From Tillus elongatus (taxonomy: Eukaryota; Arthropoda; Insecta; Coleoptera; Cleridae): a DNA stretch of 64,000 nucleotides. Position numbers and translations under genes: made by a program. The notes below the pieces were generated by a model. It searched no databases, was not told where the DNA came from, and saw nothing but the letters and a program-made list of their open reading frames with translations. The DNA is taken from NCBI GenBank assembly GCA_964006375.1, contig OZ023265.1:149265769-149329768 (forward strand), in the 5' to 3' direction. Positions 12,488-26,289 of the stretch are shown in pieces (positions within the stretch are counted from its first letter, which is position 1; each line of letters opens with the position of its first letter).

Positions 12488-14340
12488 ACAGGGTGGCGCA
12501 TTGAAAACGAAACAGACCGATTTGCGTTCAGAGAATTTTTTTTTAAGCAACGCTGAAACACGTCAATTTTAATATTGAGGGGGACATGTTTTGACATAAA
12601 AATCAACTTTGTCACATTAACCCCTTAAGGGTGGTGATAACAACCCTTATATTTTAAATAGGAAACATGGGTCGAGTGTTACATTATTTGAAATCTCTTT
12701 CTTTTATGAATTCAGCACACAAATTTTTTTGGAAGTTTTATCAACTCGTTTAAAAATTATTCACAGTTGGAGTTGCAAGAACGTATTTCATTCATTGTGA
12801 TAAGAAATGCACTAATTAGTAAATTTTTCGTTAAAGAAAAACTAAAAAACAAAACCAAACGTTTAAAAATGTTTATTCAGTTAAGTGTTCAAATTGTTGA
12901 CCACCAGCTTCCATACAAAAGTACAAATTTTGTTCAAAACGAGCTCTGACATTCTGGAGCATTTGTGGAGTTATTAGACGGCATTCTTCAACAATGCGTC
13001 GTCGTAAATCTTCCGGAGACTCCGGTTCTGTTGCAAAAATTCTACTCTTTAAATGGCCCCATAGAAAGAAGTCTAAAGGAGATCAATCCGGTGATCTAGG
13101 GGGCCGCTCAATAGCACCTCTACGTCCAATCCATTGCTCTGGAAACTCTCTGTTCAGAAACTCCCTAACACGTTGTGAAAAATGCGGAGGTGGTGCTCAA
13201 TCTTGTTGAAAGACTAATCGATTTTCTTGATAGCGATCATCATTTTCAACAATGTCAATTAGTAGAGGGTAAACGATATCTTCTAGTAACTCCAAATACG
13301 TTTCGCCACTCAAATTGCCATCAAGAAAAATTGGTCCGATTAAGCGGTCTCCAAAAATGCCAGTCCAGACATTAAATTTCTGTGGAGTTTGAGTGTGGAA
13401 AATTTCTTGGATTATTATCTGCCCAATAACGACAATTATGACGATTGACTGTACAGTTTAATAAAAACGTAGACTCGTCTGAAAAACAGACATTGAACAG
13501 AAAGTTCCCGTTATCAACTATTCGTGCAGTCATAACTTCACAAAACTCCAGCCGCCAATCAAAATCATCTTCATTCAGTTGTTGTGCAAGATGAATTTTA
13601 TACGGGTGAAATTTATGATGCTTCAATATTCGCTGAATAGTTCTTCTTTTGATGTTTGAAACAGTGGCCAATTTTCTCGTGCTCAAAGTTGGGTCTGCAG
13701 CAATTTGTCCTAAAACTTCAATCTCAGTAGTATCATTTCTAACCGGAAATTCACGTTCAGGATCCCGTTTTTTTGTTGGCTACTGAACCACTTTGTCGAA
13801 ACTTTGCAACTAAAGGTATTTTCTCTTAACATGTCTGTTCGGATGTCGTTCAATAAACAAATTTGCGGTACGGTTGGCACAGTCATCGTTTTTGAAAAAA
13901 AGAGTAATTATTTTAACTCTTTCTTCTACAGAATACACCATTGTGAAATTAGTTTTCGGTAATACTATCAAGTATCAAACCGACCGATAAACTTGTTTAC
14001 AAACCAACAAAACATTGACTGTCAGCACATTTCTTATCGGAATGAGTGAAATGCGTTTTTGCATCTTCAACTGTGAATAATTTTTAAACGAGTTGATAAA
14101 ACATCCAAAAAAATTAGTGTACTGAATTCAAAAAAGAAAGATGATGTAACACTCGACTCATGTTCCCTATTTAAAATATAAGGGTTGTTATCACCACCCT
14201 TAAGGGGTTGATGTGACAAAGTTGACTTTTATGTCAAAACATGCCCCCCTCAATATTAAAATTGACGTCTTTCAGCGTTTTTTAAAAAAAATTCTCTGGG
14301 CGCAAATCGGTCTGTTTCCTTTTCAATGCGCAAGCCTATA
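12488..14340 (-). mobile_element. Transposon with ~310-bp TIRs (family A, copy 1)
   Basis: The left arm starts at TA-CAGGGTGGCGCATTGAAAA and runs to about 12810. The right arm (about 14030-14340) is its inverted copy, including AAGGGTTGTTATCACCACCC and TTTTTAAACGAGTTGATAAA. It lies at TA, as expected for the IS630-Tc1-mariner superfamily. The outermost right bases are mutated (CGCAAGCCTATA against CGCCACCCTGTA). The transposase relic lies on the reverse strand between the arms. A second copy is at 36135-37947. Confidence 0.85.
12873..13941 (-). pseudogene. Transposase of family A (dead)
   Basis: Start ATG at 13939-13941 (MVYSVEERV) and stop TAA at 12873-12875, about 356 codons. Ordered blocks: N-terminal helix region, LSTRKLATVSNIKRRTIQRI (HTH), HPYKIHLAQQLNEDD, FSDESTFLLN (first catalytic Asp), YWADNNPR, the second Asp block (degraded to QQDW-type sequence), an SPDL-type block and a C-terminal E-H-L. 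It would bind the TIRs and cut DNA at TA. The longest unbroken part is 13372-13686. Frameshifts on both sides, for example before the VWTGIFGDRLIGPIFLDG block, inactivate it. Confidence 0.8.
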
Positions 14341-15700
14341 TAATACTTAGCTGAATGCAATGAGCCTGGGCCTAAGGCTCTTCGTAGGTAAAACGGTCAC
14401 ACAGTGTGTTGAATAACATATAGATGACCTTGCGGCTATTTGTTAATATATGCAATATTCATTTAAACTAATAATAAACACCCAGTGCTTTAAGCTGACA
14501 TGGAAGTCAAAGTCCTGTTTTGCCTTTGTTATAATTCGTCATATCCTTGTAAGGCAAGCAACAACCCAGTCAACTATATAACTTGAACGGATACAAGCGG
14601 GTCTATATGTACAATCGAATGTGTTAGGGCGCTAGAATGAGGTAGCTCCAATTGTGGTATAACCATCCTTGTTGGTTACATGCGGATAGACTAAGAATAT
14701 TTATGTTTCTTACCTTTCTACATATTTGCGTTGTACCTGGCATTATGAATTTAATGGCTTCCCTGACCAAGGACCAATGTCTAGGTATGTAAGGCTAGTC
14801 GCATTTTGACCGCCACAAAAAACACCTACCGGTTTTGCTCTTATTGGAGCTCATTACTATGACTAATGATAGCCAAAGCGAACCTAAAAGAACTTGTGTA
14901 GATGTCGCCTACCTTCCAGACATTGTAAGATATATCGCGCAGTGTCCTCTTGGCCGAACTAGGAACTGACAACTATTTCAACAACGGCCCAACGACAAGT
15001 CTACACAGTCTTAATGAGTGAAAATTGGAACCTGTGATGACGACTGATGAGTACAATTTGGAGAACCCAATTCCTCACAATATAGTGTTCAGACCTGACG
15101 GATCGTTTCGATCAGGTATTGTGATAAATTAGGTTCTCCAAATTGTACCTATCACAGTCTTTATGTTTAACATTTTGTGTTTATTCGGGCTGTTGTCACA
15201 ATACAGTTGTTAGTCACAGACGAGAGGTCGCCAGGAGATACTTCGGTATGCGCAGCGTCAGTTTTTTTCTTTTTTGCTTTAAGTTTTATATACGGGCATG
15301 TAAATCGAATCTGTTAGTTCTCCAGTAGATAACCGTGTTGTATGCTTGTATAGCTTGGTTATGTGATGGTTTTTATAAAAATTCTTCCGTGATTCCTTCA
15401 TCCATTTCTTGCACTCCGTCTTCGTATGTACCTGTTGATACAGTTTCTGATACTTTGTTTTGTACGGTGGTCAATGATTGATAGGTAATTGTCCATCTTT
15501 TAAAATTCAAAAGACACATTCATAACATTCAGAAATTCAGAACACGTGTCAAAATTTTGCTTCATCTGAAGCATTCATCATCTTCTGGGTTTTACATACG
15601 TCTTCCTCACTTTTAACTAAGAGGAGTTCAGCTTAAGAGTGTTCTACTGCATGTTTATGTGAAACAATGTTCCAAAGTTTCCTTTGGATTCGTGTTTGGA
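14341..15700. other. Spacer with a strong stem-loop
   Basis: No gene seen. The one notable structure is the stem-loop at 15051-15148, listed separately. Confidence 0.4.
15051..15148. other. 98-base stem-loop (unknown)
   Basis: The outer arms GTACAATTTGGAGAACC (15051-15067) and GGTTCTCCAAATTGTAC (15132-15148) pair perfectly over 17 bp. CACAATA (15076-15082) pairs with TATTGTG (15117-15123). The inner loop carries GATCG and CGATC. The size resembles a microRNA precursor, but a small inverted-repeat transposon is equally possible. Confidence 0.5.
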
Positions 15701-15964
15701 CCATCTTAAACAACAAAGACAAAAAAGAACAATTCAATATAAAAAGTATTACTAAATGGTTGTTAAACTTTGCAAAATAAACGCACTGAATGGGGATGAT
15801 GATGGACAGATTTATGAAGCAGGCAAACCTAACTATTTTGGTAGAGATTATATTGTCGTATAGGCCTTTGGCCCCTCAACACTGCGGCCCTTTTGGTCTT
15901 TCGTTTATGACTATTTTTTGTAATAGTTGCTCACTATGTTCAGACTTCTCATATGGTCTACTCT

Positions 15965-17610
15965 CTTATGGCGGATATTGTTAAAGTGACCCCTCCAAGA
16001 TATTTGAGCCTTTTGCAGAACTGAGCCATGCAGTCGCATACCAAATGTTCTGTTGTTTCTGCTGCTTCAATGTAGTATCTGCAGTTTTCACTGTCCGCCT
16101 TAACCGTCTTCATAAGGTGACACCTTACTGGGAAGTGCGCTATGAAAAGTCTCGTGATTATTTTGAAGTTCTTCCTGTTCGAATCAAGAAACACTTCAGA
16201 CTTCTGTATTGATTTGGTGATGAACCGTTTTACCTGCCTTATGCCTGGCGTATTCCTCGAATATGAGAGCATTTGGTTCTTCTCCCAAATGTCGAATTCA
16301 TTTCTCGCATGACTTTTTTAGTCCACAATAGGACTCTGGACCATATAATGCTGTTTTTGATGCACTTTTTGCAATCTGCTTCCTCATTTCCTCCAATGCA
16401 TTGACTTGCTAGTACAGACAGCAAAGTTACTTTGTTGTGCGTAGCCAGTTGCTTCAAGGATTTTTTGCAGCCCCAGGTCAGTTTGTACTCGGTGTTGAAA
16501 GATTTCAGTCTTTAGTACTGCCTGACTTTCTGACAGGATGTGGATCTCTCTATTTCTTAGTCTTCTTTGTATGAACTCCTGTGCACGCAAACTTATAGCG
16601 AGCATTTCTGCTTGGAAGATGGTGGCAGTTTTTCCTAGGGACTTGGGTCCTTTTATTCTCAGCCCTGCTCCCTCCATTTGTTTAGACCTGTCTGTATACC
16701 ACACAGATGAGTTGTTTGTGAGCATTTTCCAGTCTCTGACCCATGCTAGACGGTACTTATGAGCACGTCAATACGACATAATGTTCAATTTCGCTGGCAT
16801 TTGATCTATTGGTTTGACAAGTGACTCCAATGGAATAATTTTCATGATCCTCAAGTGGCCAACCAAGCCTCCTGGGTTGAAGGTGTCTGCTTGAAATAGT
16901 CTTTAGGCACTTAGTGCTGCTCCTCTCTTCACGCATATCTGTAGTGGAGTGATATTCAGCGTTGCCTTTATTGCAGCTGTAGGGCATGATGGCATAGCTC
17001 CGTTATTCCAACCAGGACCGTCTCTGCAATTTTTGCAATTTGCTTTGTGTTGAGGTTCTGTTTTTGGCCACCATACTATAGATACATATGTGACAATTGG
17101 TTTAACTACAGTTTGGTATATCCAATGTACCATCCTGGGATTCAGTGCCCATATTTCCTATGAGTCTACGGCAAGTCCAGATTGCCACTGAGGCTCTCGA
17201 GAGAGTTTTTCCAAGTGTGGGTTCGAATTCAGGTTTTCGTCTAAAAGATCTCTAAGTTTTTAGCTTCGTTGGAAAACTGTACCTGTGTTCTATTCAGGGT
17301 GGAAGCTTTTAAATTTAGTTTCGTTCTGTTCGTCAATACGACAAGAACTGTCTTATGATGATTCGCATTAAGACCCCCCCCCCCCTGTTTCACACCAGTC
17401 CCTTGTTATATTTGTAGCTGTTTGCATTCGGCTAGATATTGCAGCGTCGTGCTTGCCCTTTACTGTTACGGCAATATCATCTGCGTATCTGATCTATAGA
17501 TGCTGCTCAGCTGAATGTAGCCATTAGTTTATTAACGAACGACCACAGCAGAGGTGATAGCACTCCTCCTCGAGGACAACCTTTTGCCGTCATTACTGTT
17601 GCGAAAAATT
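15965..17610 (-). pseudogene. I-group LINE: RT tail, RNase H, CCHC (dead)
   Basis: Reading leftwards from 17610: VPQGGVLSPLLWS (RT motif before the catalytic block), MVHWIYQTVVKPIVTY and VWWPKTE (RT thumb), WYTDRSKQMEGAGLRI (RNase H, first Asp), FQAEMLAI (Glu), ILSESQAVL (the usual Asp is Glu), GGNEEADC, RLFIAHFPVRCHLMK, and a final CRYYIEAAETTEHLVCDC knuckle. The order is that of I/R1-type LINE pol C-termini. Many stops and frame changes are present. It is 5'-truncated near the RT YxDD motif, and its 3' end is near 15.9 kb. Confidence 0.8.
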
Positions 17611-17639
17611 TTAGTAGTCAATGCCATATTTACTAGTTT

Positions 17640-19970
17640 TAATTACTCTATTTGGATCAGCCTATTAAAATGCGACTATGACTTGGACAAGCACAAGTTT
17701 GAAGTGCCCCGGAACCCCTTTTTAAGTTAGGTCCCTACCTTAATTATCTCAAAGAAAACCGCTAATTATTGGGTTGAAAATTTATATATTGTGGAGTTTT
17801 CAACAATTTTGTAGCGGGTTTCTAATATTTTTACGTTTATAGAACTAGTTAAGGACAATGATGTTACAATTGAGAAAATAAAAAAGTTAATCAAAGTGAT
17901 ACTTACTTTTTTCGGGTTGATTTTGACCAAAGGCTTAAATTTATCAGACCTTCAGTACAAAATTCTGAGACTTAAGATCGGTAGCTTATTTATTCGGTAT
18001 CTCGATAATACTATAATTATATCACTGGTGAGCTTTAGAGAACATGGGTAAGAGATTGATTTCAATAATGAACAGGAGTTGAACACAACAATAGATTTTA
18101 TTAATTATTTTAGGCATACACAATGAGACAAATGTTGATTAGTCAAGCTGAAATTAAATCAATTACCAAGTACTGGAATTCAAAATGTGCCTTATATGTA
18201 AAAAATTCTTAAATATAACCATTTATCAATTTATCTGGCCAGGTAGGTTTAGTTTGTTTGTCATAGTTGCATGCCCTTACTCCAAAATAAATTAATTCGG
18301 AGCTTAATGCTCCTTGTTTTACTTTTAATATCTTATTCAAAATCTGGAGGAACCAAAGGATAGAAGATCTATTAATTATTAATTTCACCCGGACAAAAAA
18401 ATCTAAATATTTGTTAGGAAATTTTCCGTATATAAAAAGTACTAAAATGACAGATTGTTAATTTTGATGGGCAGCACTTTTTAATTTATTAATTGGTAAG
18501 AAAATTTTAAGTTAACTACAACAATTTCTGCAAATAATCTAAGATTGCAACTTAAGTAAAATACTGTTAAATTATTATCATGTAACAATTTTTTAGCAAT
18601 GTCACTTCGAAGAAATTATATTAAAAAAAATGTGTTTTCTAAATGGCCTTTCACTTGACTGGTTTCTAGTTCAGAAAACTTTTAGATGGGAAAAGTATTG
18701 GTAGATACATTCTGTTCAGAATGCTCACTTGTTTCTTTCTGTCTGATCAATCAGTCGCTGCTAAAGTTGAAGCTGGGCTTGACGTCAATATTTCAGGTCA
18801 AATACCATTTTACGGAAATTGTCAAACCAAAATCGGAAATTGGAGCTTAAAATTCCAAAGTTTAGAAATGGATAACGAAAGCTTACTGGCTCGATATTGC
18901 AACACGTGACCAACAATTACTTTTCGGTAATTGCACAACAATTATATGTCTCGGCACCTGTCCGAGAATTATTTTTCAGCAACAGACCGAGAATAACTTT
19001 TTAGCATTTGCCCGAGACCTCTGCAATTTAACAAGAACAATACCTTGAAAATTCTGAAATTTATAACAATTAAGCTTTCATTCTTACCATCTATTTAGAT
19101 GAGGCTCTATTAAAAAGTCTGCTGACACAAATTTACCAACTGTTATTAAAAACACTAATAAAATGTAATGACTGTTCGACTTAACCAGCTAAGGTTATTA
19201 AATCGTGGAGTGATCGATAGTCGAATCCTCTGTTCAATCGTGCCCTCCTTTATTTAACACATCGCCCTGCACCGGCTTCTTGTGAAGGTTCTGGAGCGGA
19301 ATATTTCCTAGCTTCCCATTTATTGCAATCTAGTAGTATACGGGTACTCAAACATTTATGGAAATTTACCCGACCGTTAAAACCAGCAACGTGTTTCAGA
19401 TTTCGTGGAATTTTAACATCACTTTGCAGCTAAGAATTTGATTTAGAGACGCAAGATGGTGTTTTTTATCTTCCGTTATTTCAAGTGAGCATGAAAAACT
19501 GGCTCTGTGTCTTTCCAATTAATGAGCTCGTTGTACTAACTCCGTAGTAAATAAATCCTTGGGCCTCGCTATTTGTCTCTAGAGGAGCTAAAATTGATCT
19601 TCTATTTCACAATCAATGTTCCTTTGTATGAAATATGTTCGCAGTTAAATCTTTTAACGGTCGCTTAGTAATATTCCTCTTAAAAATGTTAACACGAAAA
19701 CAGACGGTGTTCTACCAATTAATTTTCATAATTATTAGTGACGCTAGTTTTTTGCTTTTTTTTTCCAAAAAAATACAGTGGCCATTGAAAATTTTCAAAC
19801 GGTAAGATTAACAAAATCCGACTTAAAAAAAGCGAGCGTAGCAAGTTGTCTAATCGTTTATTTACTATATTACTGTATTAACTACTACGCGCACAGTAAC
19901 GTGAAATTTATTTGTCAAGGTGGCCATCTGCCAACACAATGCATCACAAAATCTAAATAATTTTAATACG
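17640..19970. other. Long AT-rich spacer, no gene seen
   Basis: Only short frames. Around 18910-19020 a weak ~26-bp imperfect repeat shows variants of CCGAGAATTATTTTTCAGCA. Nothing else is recognisable. Confidence 0.4.
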
Positions 19971-19974
19971 TAGT

Positions 19975-20640
<666 letters not shown>

Positions 20641-21080
20641 AGCTCTGAAAACCGTTTCAAAACAAACATCTGTCACGTATCGCCGGAGCCTGTTTGATTT
20701 AAGTTATAAAAATTTTTGGAAAAAAAAAATTCCGAAAGAAAAATCAAAATTTGAATAACTCAATTTTTTATAAACTTAGAAAGTTGAATTTTGATACGTA
20801 GTAAGGTCTCTCCCAGGGCAACATACCCTTTAAATTTTATTAAAACAGCTTTGTAATTTTCAGGGAAATTTTTTTTCCCGGAAAAGCCTTTCCGATTTTC
20901 CTGGCTAACGAACTCATCCAAGCCATTAATAAAAGAAAGGCACTTGCCGAGTTTCATTGAAATCGGTTAATTAATTTGTGAGTTATCGGATGGATATTTG
21001 AAAAAATTTGTGCAAAGTCTCACCATCGATACCTCTCCATTACCGACTTTTTTAAAATAAAAATTCACTAATATTTTGGT
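20641..21080 (+). mobile_element. HINE-like repeat lacking the (TA)n tract
   Basis: Directly downstream of the previous copy and in the same orientation. It has the same 5' module, CTAACGAACTCATCCAAGCC and CGGATGGATATTTGAAAAAA. The TA tract and the GACCCCGGATATGG box are deleted, yet the terminal hairpin ends AAAATTCACTAA. It gives a view of the unit without its microsatellite. Confidence 0.6.
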
Positions 21081-21524
21081 TAAAGGATAAGCAATTTGTT
21101 TATTTTTTTCTTGGCAATACATTTTTAAGCCTATAGTGTTGGAAGGGACCTGCTGCACTTAGTATGATATCTTAGGCAGCACACAATACACAACATATAA
21201 AAAACCAAACAGTATATCCCTCGTGCTTTAAGTAACCTTATTATGACAAGCACATACACCATTTTAACGTTTTAAATAAAGTGGTTGAAGTATTTTACAT
21301 AATATGTTGATAATTAATTAATTTATAGAATATAACATGATCATTTTCCAACACTCTCCCAGTATACAACACAATATTACTCATCAGTCAATAAATTCAC
21401 TTTTTTCATTCTGCTTTATCAAAACTACATTTAGTAAATTTTAATTTTACACTACAATAACGACTTGTTAATGCATTCTCCAGAGCACACAGAAGCACAG
21501 AAACGAGATTTTTTTATTTATGAG
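21081..21524. other. Unannotated spacer
   Basis: AT-rich, with no recognisable feature. Confidence 0.4.
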
Positions 21525-21833
21525 CAAAATATATAGTAGAAACAATGTGCCATTATTTATCAAAATAACTTATTGTTTGAAAATGTACAAAAATTTTCCC
21601 GCAATATACCTTAAACGTTGGTTTTCTATTCATTGAAGGGCCACTTGCTCCAGTTAGCTCACGCGCTGGCTACGTCCTTCACCACTAAAAACCAACAGTG
21701 AAGCCAGAGAAGTATTCTCCAAGTCTGTATGCAGTTGGTTTTCTAACCAACAAATCTGAGGTTAATAGCAAATTGAGTTATTGAAATTTGAAGCATTTAA
21801 TGAAAATTTGCTACCAAAACGCACTTACTGCGT
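21525..21833 (+). mobile_element. MITE-1 copy, 5'-truncated and interrupted
   Basis: The interior blocks GAAACAATGTGCCAT, ATTGTTTGAAAATGTAC and TTAATAGCAAATTGAGTTAT are followed by the right TIR CTACCAAAACGCACTTACTG. The left TIR is missing. A 105-bp insertion (21629-21733) splits it. Confidence 0.75.
21629..21733 (-). mobile_element. 105-bp insertion with 12-bp target duplication
   Basis: GTTGGTTTTCTA occurs at 21617-21628 and again at 21734-21745. It occurs once in the undisrupted MITE-1 copies. The insert contains GGCCACTTGCTCCAGTTAGC and ACGTCCTTCACC. It matches 4870-4975 in the opposite orientation, next to the Penelope-like element. A perfect 12-bp duplication points to target-primed integration of a short retro-copy. 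Confidence 0.75.
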
Positions 21834-22440
21834 TTTGATTTTTTTTCTTACAAACATATTTCGATCAAAAATGCAATAAAATAAGGCTGTTCGAAAAAAA
21901 ATATTGTAGGGATCACCAACGATCGACTTGTGGGCCAGCCGGTGATTGTCAAAATAATTTTATAAGATGCAGCTCAAGTCACCCTATAATTAACTTATAC
22001 AATTTTTTCTCGTCTCTTGTATAATAATAATTATATTCAGCTTTACCGTAGAAACGCGTCACCCTGTATAATATCAGCCCTTTTGTAAAACTTCGATCAT
22101 TTATTTATTTATTCAATCTGCAAATACACAGTTTATAAACCATTTACGTATATATGTGTTGATAAAATATAACAAACACTGTTTAATCCACCCACTAAGA
22201 TTAATAAAGGAATTATTTGCACTAGTATATAAAATTTTCCCAAATGACACAAATAATTCGTCCAAACAAATAAATAAAAAATAAAAAACATAATATAAAC
22301 GATCTCATATCATATACGGTAAATGTCAGTTAGAGCGTCTAACAGACCTGCGCAATAATAATCATATGTTACGTTACCATGACAACCACAACTAGATCTT
22401 ATATAAACTATTCAATGTAGGCGGTGGAATGAAACATAAA
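21834..22440 (+). repeat. Composite block B and a further shared block
   Basis: 21915-22075 is block B (GATGCAGCTCAAGTCACCCT to GCGTCACCCTGTATA). 22076-22440 is AT-rich DNA that recurs in the opposite orientation at about 32830-33125 (for example TAACAAACACTGTTTA and GACCTGCGCAATAATA), so it is another repeat module. No coding capacity. Confidence 0.6.
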
Positions 22441-22634
22441 TGTTTCAAATTTTAATAGCTTAATTTTCTGTAACCCTAGAAAGCTGAATTTTGGCACATA
22501 GTTAGGTCTTTCCCAAAGCAATATGTACACCAAATTTTATCGAAATATCTTTGTAATTTTCGGAGAAAAAAATTTTTTTCGAAAGAAAACTCAAAATTTC
22601 CCCGGAAAACCGTGTCAGATTTTTCTGGCTAACG

Positions 22635-22730
<96 letters not shown>

Positions 22731-22862
22731 ATATAAAAATCGAAACTGACCCCGGATATGGGTTCTAGAGGCACAAATTCGCGCTCATTTGCAAAAATTT
22801 TTGCAAACTCTCACCATCGATACCTCTCTATTAGTGAATTTTTTAAAATAAAAATTCACTGA
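22440..22862 (+). mobile_element. HINE-like (TA)n repeat, short form
   Basis: Carries TTGGCACATAGTTAGGTCTT, ATTTCCCCGGAAAACC and GGCTAACGAACT, then (TA)n 22638-22726. The 3' block is ACTGACCCCGGATATGGGTT and the terminal hairpin is AGTGAATTTTTTAAAATAAAAATTCACT. Confidence 0.7.
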
Positions 22863-24184
22863 TAAAAGAAGTAATTCAGATATACGAGCGACGTTGAAGT
22901 ATTCTCATTTTAAGAAAAATGTAATATTTAAACGTACGTGTAGAGAAAACCTGTAATGAAAGGATTGCATGAACAAAATCCTGTATAGATGAATGTATGT
23001 GTTGCTGATGAACGAGCTAACTAACAATCACTTTGGTATAGAATGAGAGTTAATTAGCGTTACTCATAGCATCAATTGATGCTTTCACATGCTAGAGTGA
23101 TATACGAGTACATGCTCTTGTTTGTGTGGGGTATCATGCTTCATCAACACCACCACCACTCATTACAGCCTGGCTCATTTATAAAGCTAGTAGAATATAT
23201 CTCCAGAGCGTTGGGTAACTGGGTTACGATTGCTATCAGGTGACAATATTATTACCCGCTGGACTGAAATAACAACAACATATGATTAGTTTATTTTTAC
23301 TCTTGGAAAATCCCTACGCATGTAAGTATTTATAAATAAGGGGGGCATGCTTGATCACAGCTTTCTCGGGGCAAAGTATTTTGATGAAAGTAGTTAACAC
23401 TTGGATGTCTTTCTTTGAAAAGTTTCTATAGATTTTGCAATATGCGTGTTTTTACAATTAAATGGCAAGACTGGTTTGATTAGATACATATACATGATGT
23501 TCTGAAAATAATAAGTAATATTAAAAATATAAATAATTAACCTGATGACTTTTTAGGCTTTCTCGGCCGGTTATCGTTGGCTTTCATTCTGCTGCTAGGG
23601 CCTCTGGAATTCTCTCCATGCTTTAAGTTTATCTAGGTAGACTGCTATTTCGAGTTCCTCCGCGTAGAGATTGGTCACAGATGGCTTTTTAGACTTTCAC
23701 GAACGACTATGATTGGAACCCTGAATGGTTTCTAAGCTGTTCAGCCGTGTTCGAACTCAATTAGTGGTTTGCTTGACGTTTTGCCAACTCTATCTATTGG
23801 CTTCTTCAATAGCTAGACTGAAACTAAACAGACATTGACGTGGTAACTCTTTTTCTACCTCGTCAAAATTGGCGATTACTAAATGCACATTTTTGCTTTA
23901 ATAGTTACGGTTCTTTGGTTAATTAAAATGTTTGCAAAAATTTTATTTAAGATAGACATTTTTCACCAGTCCAGATATGTAAGGTATTGTTGAATTTTTG
24001 GGACAGTTAATTATCCCTGGAGGGGTAACAAATTCATTCCAGTTACTCTGATACTTAGCGATATATAGCGTCTTCAAAAATAATTTTGTATATTTTTGGG
24101 GGGAAAATGTCCGTTATAGCTGATATACTCGTCAGCGGTCTTAATACAATGAAGATATGTGTCAAGTTACGTTGACATCAGTTG
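22863..24184. other. Spacer, no gene seen
   Basis: On the reverse strand near 23600-23680 a short frame reads NLYAEELEIAVYLDKLKAWR and has a protein-like look. It is too short and isolated to assign. Otherwise nothing. Confidence 0.35.
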
Positions 24185-24442
<258 letters not shown>

Positions 24443-26065
24443 AGTAAAACTTGTTAATTAATTACCACAATCATCAAAAAAGCTACAAAGTGCTTAAATT
24501 CAAAAGTCAGCGCCAACTTTTTACTCTCTACTGGACGTCATGGAGGGGGCAGGCCATACAGGTCATATGGGCAATATCTGACAGCTGCCAACATATACAT
24601 TATAGAAAAACTAAACCATCTCTTGCGTTAAATTATTTTCGTATTTTGGGATCTAAATTAGTAGCAGTAAAATAATAGTAGTACAGATATTAGCTAAGGT
24701 AAGGTGGAGAAATAATTGTTGGTTGGCTACTCAACCTATAGCAGTAACAATGACGAACAGATATCAGCATCGAGCGTGTACAAAAATAGCCAACTTGATT
24801 TAATGTTAGATTGAACATAAAAGACCATGATCAAGATAAGTTGGGACTCTTTTAACGATGAAATATAAAACATACCAGACCATAACAGAATGAAAGAAAT
24901 CAACACGTTTCAGCGGAGTCTTACACAGGGATTTCATAAATCAAAGTTGGCTTTGCTGAGTGAGCTTTCGTACATTGTTTTATGGAAAGGATCACAGGAG
25001 GTTTGTTCTAAAAGTTCTGGCGTTTCACATCAATAAGTAAAAGAATACAGCAACAAAATGATATGATGAACCTACCCTCTGTTTTGTATTCTCAAATGGT
25101 GATTTAAAATACTGGTATATTTTTAGCCACAAGTAGTATATTTTAATATATTTTGTCTATAATAGTACAGGGTTATTCATTATAAATTATCTACGTTTTA
25201 TCATCTTTATTATTGCCTATAGAAAAAAAAATTGTGTGGTTATGACTGCATTTTGTTAAAATGCTATCAAAAGTACAGTGGCGTACAGATTTCAGGGGAT
25301 ACAATTTTTTTAATGGGATACCCTGTATATCATAAAATTTTTGGAATGATTTTTCTTTCCTGATTTCAAAATTATATCTTATGTTACCTCTAACTTATAC
25401 CCTTTTTGAGTTATTAAACAGCGATATGTTAGTAAAACTAGTCCCTGTATGTTCATAGAACAGAAACTATTCAGGCGGCCGTTCCTAGTAATGAAAACAT
25501 ATTTGAGTATTATTTTTATATTATAATATATCTACGAAAATTCGCTACCATAAATTAGAATAATTCGTATATATTAAGTAGGTCACATAAATATCATAAT
25601 TATTGGCAATGAAATATTACATTACATGTTTAGTTAAATAATAAACAAGTTGGAATTGCAGAGTACAGTATAAGGAATGATGAATGGTGAGGTTTGTAAT
25701 TTATGAATTATGTAGACTACGCAAAGGTTATAAGTAGTGGTATTGGATTTGATTTTAATTATGTAGAGATAAGTAGAGACTTTTAATTAAGATTCCATTA
25801 TGTAGAAGATTTCGGTTTTAAATTCATTCGGTTAAATTAGTTTGTAAAAGTTGTTAATTATTTTTATTATCATTAAATTTTATTACAAATTGCATCGTTA
25901 CCATGTCCATATTATACATATTATCATAGTTCAAAAACTTAATCCCTAAATATCCTCCGCTCCCTAAACACTGTAAATATGAAACAGTTAACTTTATGAA
26001 AGTTAGCTTTGGAAATGACAGCTATTGTGTTTGATAACTGACATTTCGGTAATGAAATAATCAAA
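24443..26065. other. Spacer containing a small TA-bounded MITE
   Basis: No gene seen. 25166-25327 begins TACAGGGTTATTCATTATAA and ends in the inverted relation AATGGGATACCCTGTA. Both ends lie at TA, so it looks like a ~162-bp mariner-type MITE. Near 25536 a lone MITE-1-like end (GAAAATTCGCTACCATA) is visible. Confidence 0.45.
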
Positions 26066-26068
26066 ATG

Positions 26069-26289
26069 GTTTACAGTGTGGAAGAAAAAGTCCAAATATT
26101 TACTTGTTATATAAAACAGAAATAAACTTGCGACAAAAAGAGGATTTAGGGTGTTGTATCCAATTAGTCCAACAGCATCACACAATACGATCAAAAATAT
26201 TTACCAAAACGTGAATAATCCTCCAGTTTTAGTAGATAAAAGCGTGTAGTTCAAGCAAGCCAGGAAGAACAACTAGACATACTGCTTGA
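26069..26289 (+). pseudogene. Tc1/mariner-superfamily transposase N-terminal relic
   Basis: ATG near 26069 gives MVYSVEEKVQIFTCYIKQ. In a second frame it continues FRVLYPISPTASHNTIKNIY and NNPPVLVDK. This is the N-terminal DNA-binding region (MVYSVEERV..., R..YP......TI..I) seen in the other transposases here. It ends abruptly where LINE sequence begins at 26290, so either the LINE inserted here or the two were joined by deletion. Confidence 0.6.

Noticed and set aside
17640..19970. Host gene exons
   Set aside because: No frame over 62 codons and no convincing splice-site-bounded coding stretch was found.
24900..24945. Hammerhead-like motif (reverse-strand CTGAAACGTGTTG)
   Set aside because: GAAACG is present, but no CTGANGA block, stem II or paired stem I could be placed.
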